Shown one piece after another: positions 63,860 to 64,000 of a DNA stretch of 64,000 nucleotides. How positions within the stretch are numbered: position 1 is the first letter of the stretch; every line of letters starts with the position of its first letter. The position numbers were made by a program, and so were the translations under genes. The stretch is taken from positions 59,967,441 through 60,031,440 of the forward strand of contig OY776125.1 in NCBI GenBank assembly GCA_963675135.1. The letters run 5' to 3'. This DNA is from Galeopsis tetrahit (Eukaryota; Streptophyta; Magnoliopsida; Lamiales; Lamiaceae). The notes below the pieces were generated by a model, which did no database searches, was not told the DNA's origin, and saw only the letters and a list, made by a program, of their open reading frames with translations.

Positions 63860-64000
63860 CACTAAATCTTCGTATTTATCGAATCTTAATTTCGCTATCA
63901 ACGTGTTGGATAAAACAACAACTTTAGAACAAAGATGTATTGGTAATGGTTAACTCTTTGCAATTCTTGAGTCTTTTGAAAAATAGAGAATGAGAAAATT
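63860..64000. repeat. Partial last monomer (141 bp, cut by the window end)
   Basis: The last copy runs from CACTAAAT to GAGAAAATT, m1-m141, with no sign of decay or of flanking unique DNA. Its head has CTTAATTTCGC, a type 2-following head with the CpG at m34 restored. The array continues beyond the window on this side. Confidence 0.95.

Larger units (their letters stand above)
1..64000. repeat. 241-bp satellite DNA array (whole window)
   Basis: The same 241-bp unit recurs head to tail in one orientation across the whole window. The phase of a fixed landmark (TTTAGAACAAAG) stays constant modulo 241 except for three steps of 2 bp, caused by identical 2-bp deletions in monomers k81, k100 and k149. 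This gives 262 x 241 + 3 x 239 + 141 = 64,000 bp. No stretch of 300 bases, or even of 30, lies outside the repeat. Copies differ almost only by substitutions. Types diverge by up to about 8% (19 differences counted between a type 1 and a type 4-headed type 6 monomer), while same-type copies are usually identical by eye. Such arrays are typical of eukaryotic centromeric, pericentromeric, subtelomeric or knob heterochromatin. Which of these applies cannot be told from the sequence, and I do not recognise the family. Confidence 0.99.

Noticed and set aside
1..64000. CRISPR array
   Set aside because: There are no short repeats separated by unique spacers. The 241-bp units abut directly and all parts are shared between copies. 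No cas-like coding sequence is present.

Overview
The window is a single uninterrupted array of tandem satellite DNA. A 241-bp monomer runs head to tail in one orientation from the first base to the last: 262 copies of 241 bp, 3 copies of 239 bp and a final 141-bp partial copy, which together make exactly 64,000 bp. I see no gene, RNA gene, transposon, inversion or unique spacer. I count monomers (k) from position 1, where k1 begins at CACTAAAT, and give monomer coordinates m1-m241. The monomer is about 29% GC. An array of this size, purity and multimeric organisation points to a eukaryotic nuclear genome, at a centromere, pericentromere, subtelomere or heterochromatic knob. I do not recognise the family and cannot name the organism; a plant or an invertebrate would both fit.

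Monomers fall into about ten recurrent types that differ by up to roughly 8%, while copies of one type are nearly identical. I label them 1-10: 1, the common type; 2, GTGAAAATT/AAAACAATG tail; 3, followed by a TTTCTCTATC head; 4, AACAAGTG tail, with 4s the AACGAGTG form; 5, followed by a head with AACGTATTGG; 6, AAGTATTGTT body with ACAAACGAATG tail; 7, AATTGTTAAC body; 8, GCAAATCTTG body; 9, GCAACTCTTGAAAC body; 10, CTATTT body. D is a 239-bp monomer, C a recombinant and v a variant. Read by eye, the order is: k1-20: 1 1 1 2 1 1 3 2 1 4 C 1 4 6 4s 10 1 2 1 4; k21-40: 5 7 8 9 1 1 1 2 1 1 2 1 2 1 4 5 7 8 9 1; k41-60: 1 1 2 1 1 3 1 2 1 1 3 1 2 1 4 6 4s 6 C 4s; k61-80: 5 7 8 9 1 2 1 2 1 1 2 1 2 1 1 4 6 4s 10 1; k81-100: D 1 2 1 1 1 2 1 1 2 1 2 1 1 4 6 4s 10 1 D; k101-120: 1 2 1 4 5 7 10 1 1 2 1 4s 6 1 4 5 7 10 2 1; k121-140: 1 2 1 4 6 4 5 7 10 2 1 C 7 10 4 10v 2 1 1 2; k141-160: 1 4 6 4 5 7 10 1 D 1 2 1 4 5 7 10 1 1 2 1; k161-180: 4 6 1 4 5 7 10 2 1 1 2 1 4 6 4 5 7 10 2 1; k181-200: 1 2 1 4 6 4 5 7 8 9 1 2 1 2 1 1 3 2 2 1; k201-220: 4 6 4 5 7 8 9 1 2 1 2 1 1 3 2 1 4 6 1 4; k221-240: 5 7 10 2 1 1 2 1 4 6 2 1 2 1 1 3 2 2 1 1; k241-265: 2 1 4 6 4 5 7 8 9 1 2 1 1 2 1 4 6 4 5 7 C 9v 1 2 2.

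This order shows nested, overlapping higher-order repeats. Region I (1-16147) has a 15-mer tandem duplication, a 5-mer duplication and an irregular stretch. Region II (16148-24819) is a 19-mer tandem duplication. Region III (about 23.4-45.5 kb) holds an approximately 8.2-kb block repeated 11,807 bp downstream, built on a recurring 11-mer. Region IV (44-63.4 kb) has a 17-mer and a 13-mer duplication. Private mutations shared between distant copies act as tracers of each event. The layout fits repeated unequal exchange or conversion at multimer scale and an absence of selection for coding. The short minus-strand reading frames in the monomers are not genes.
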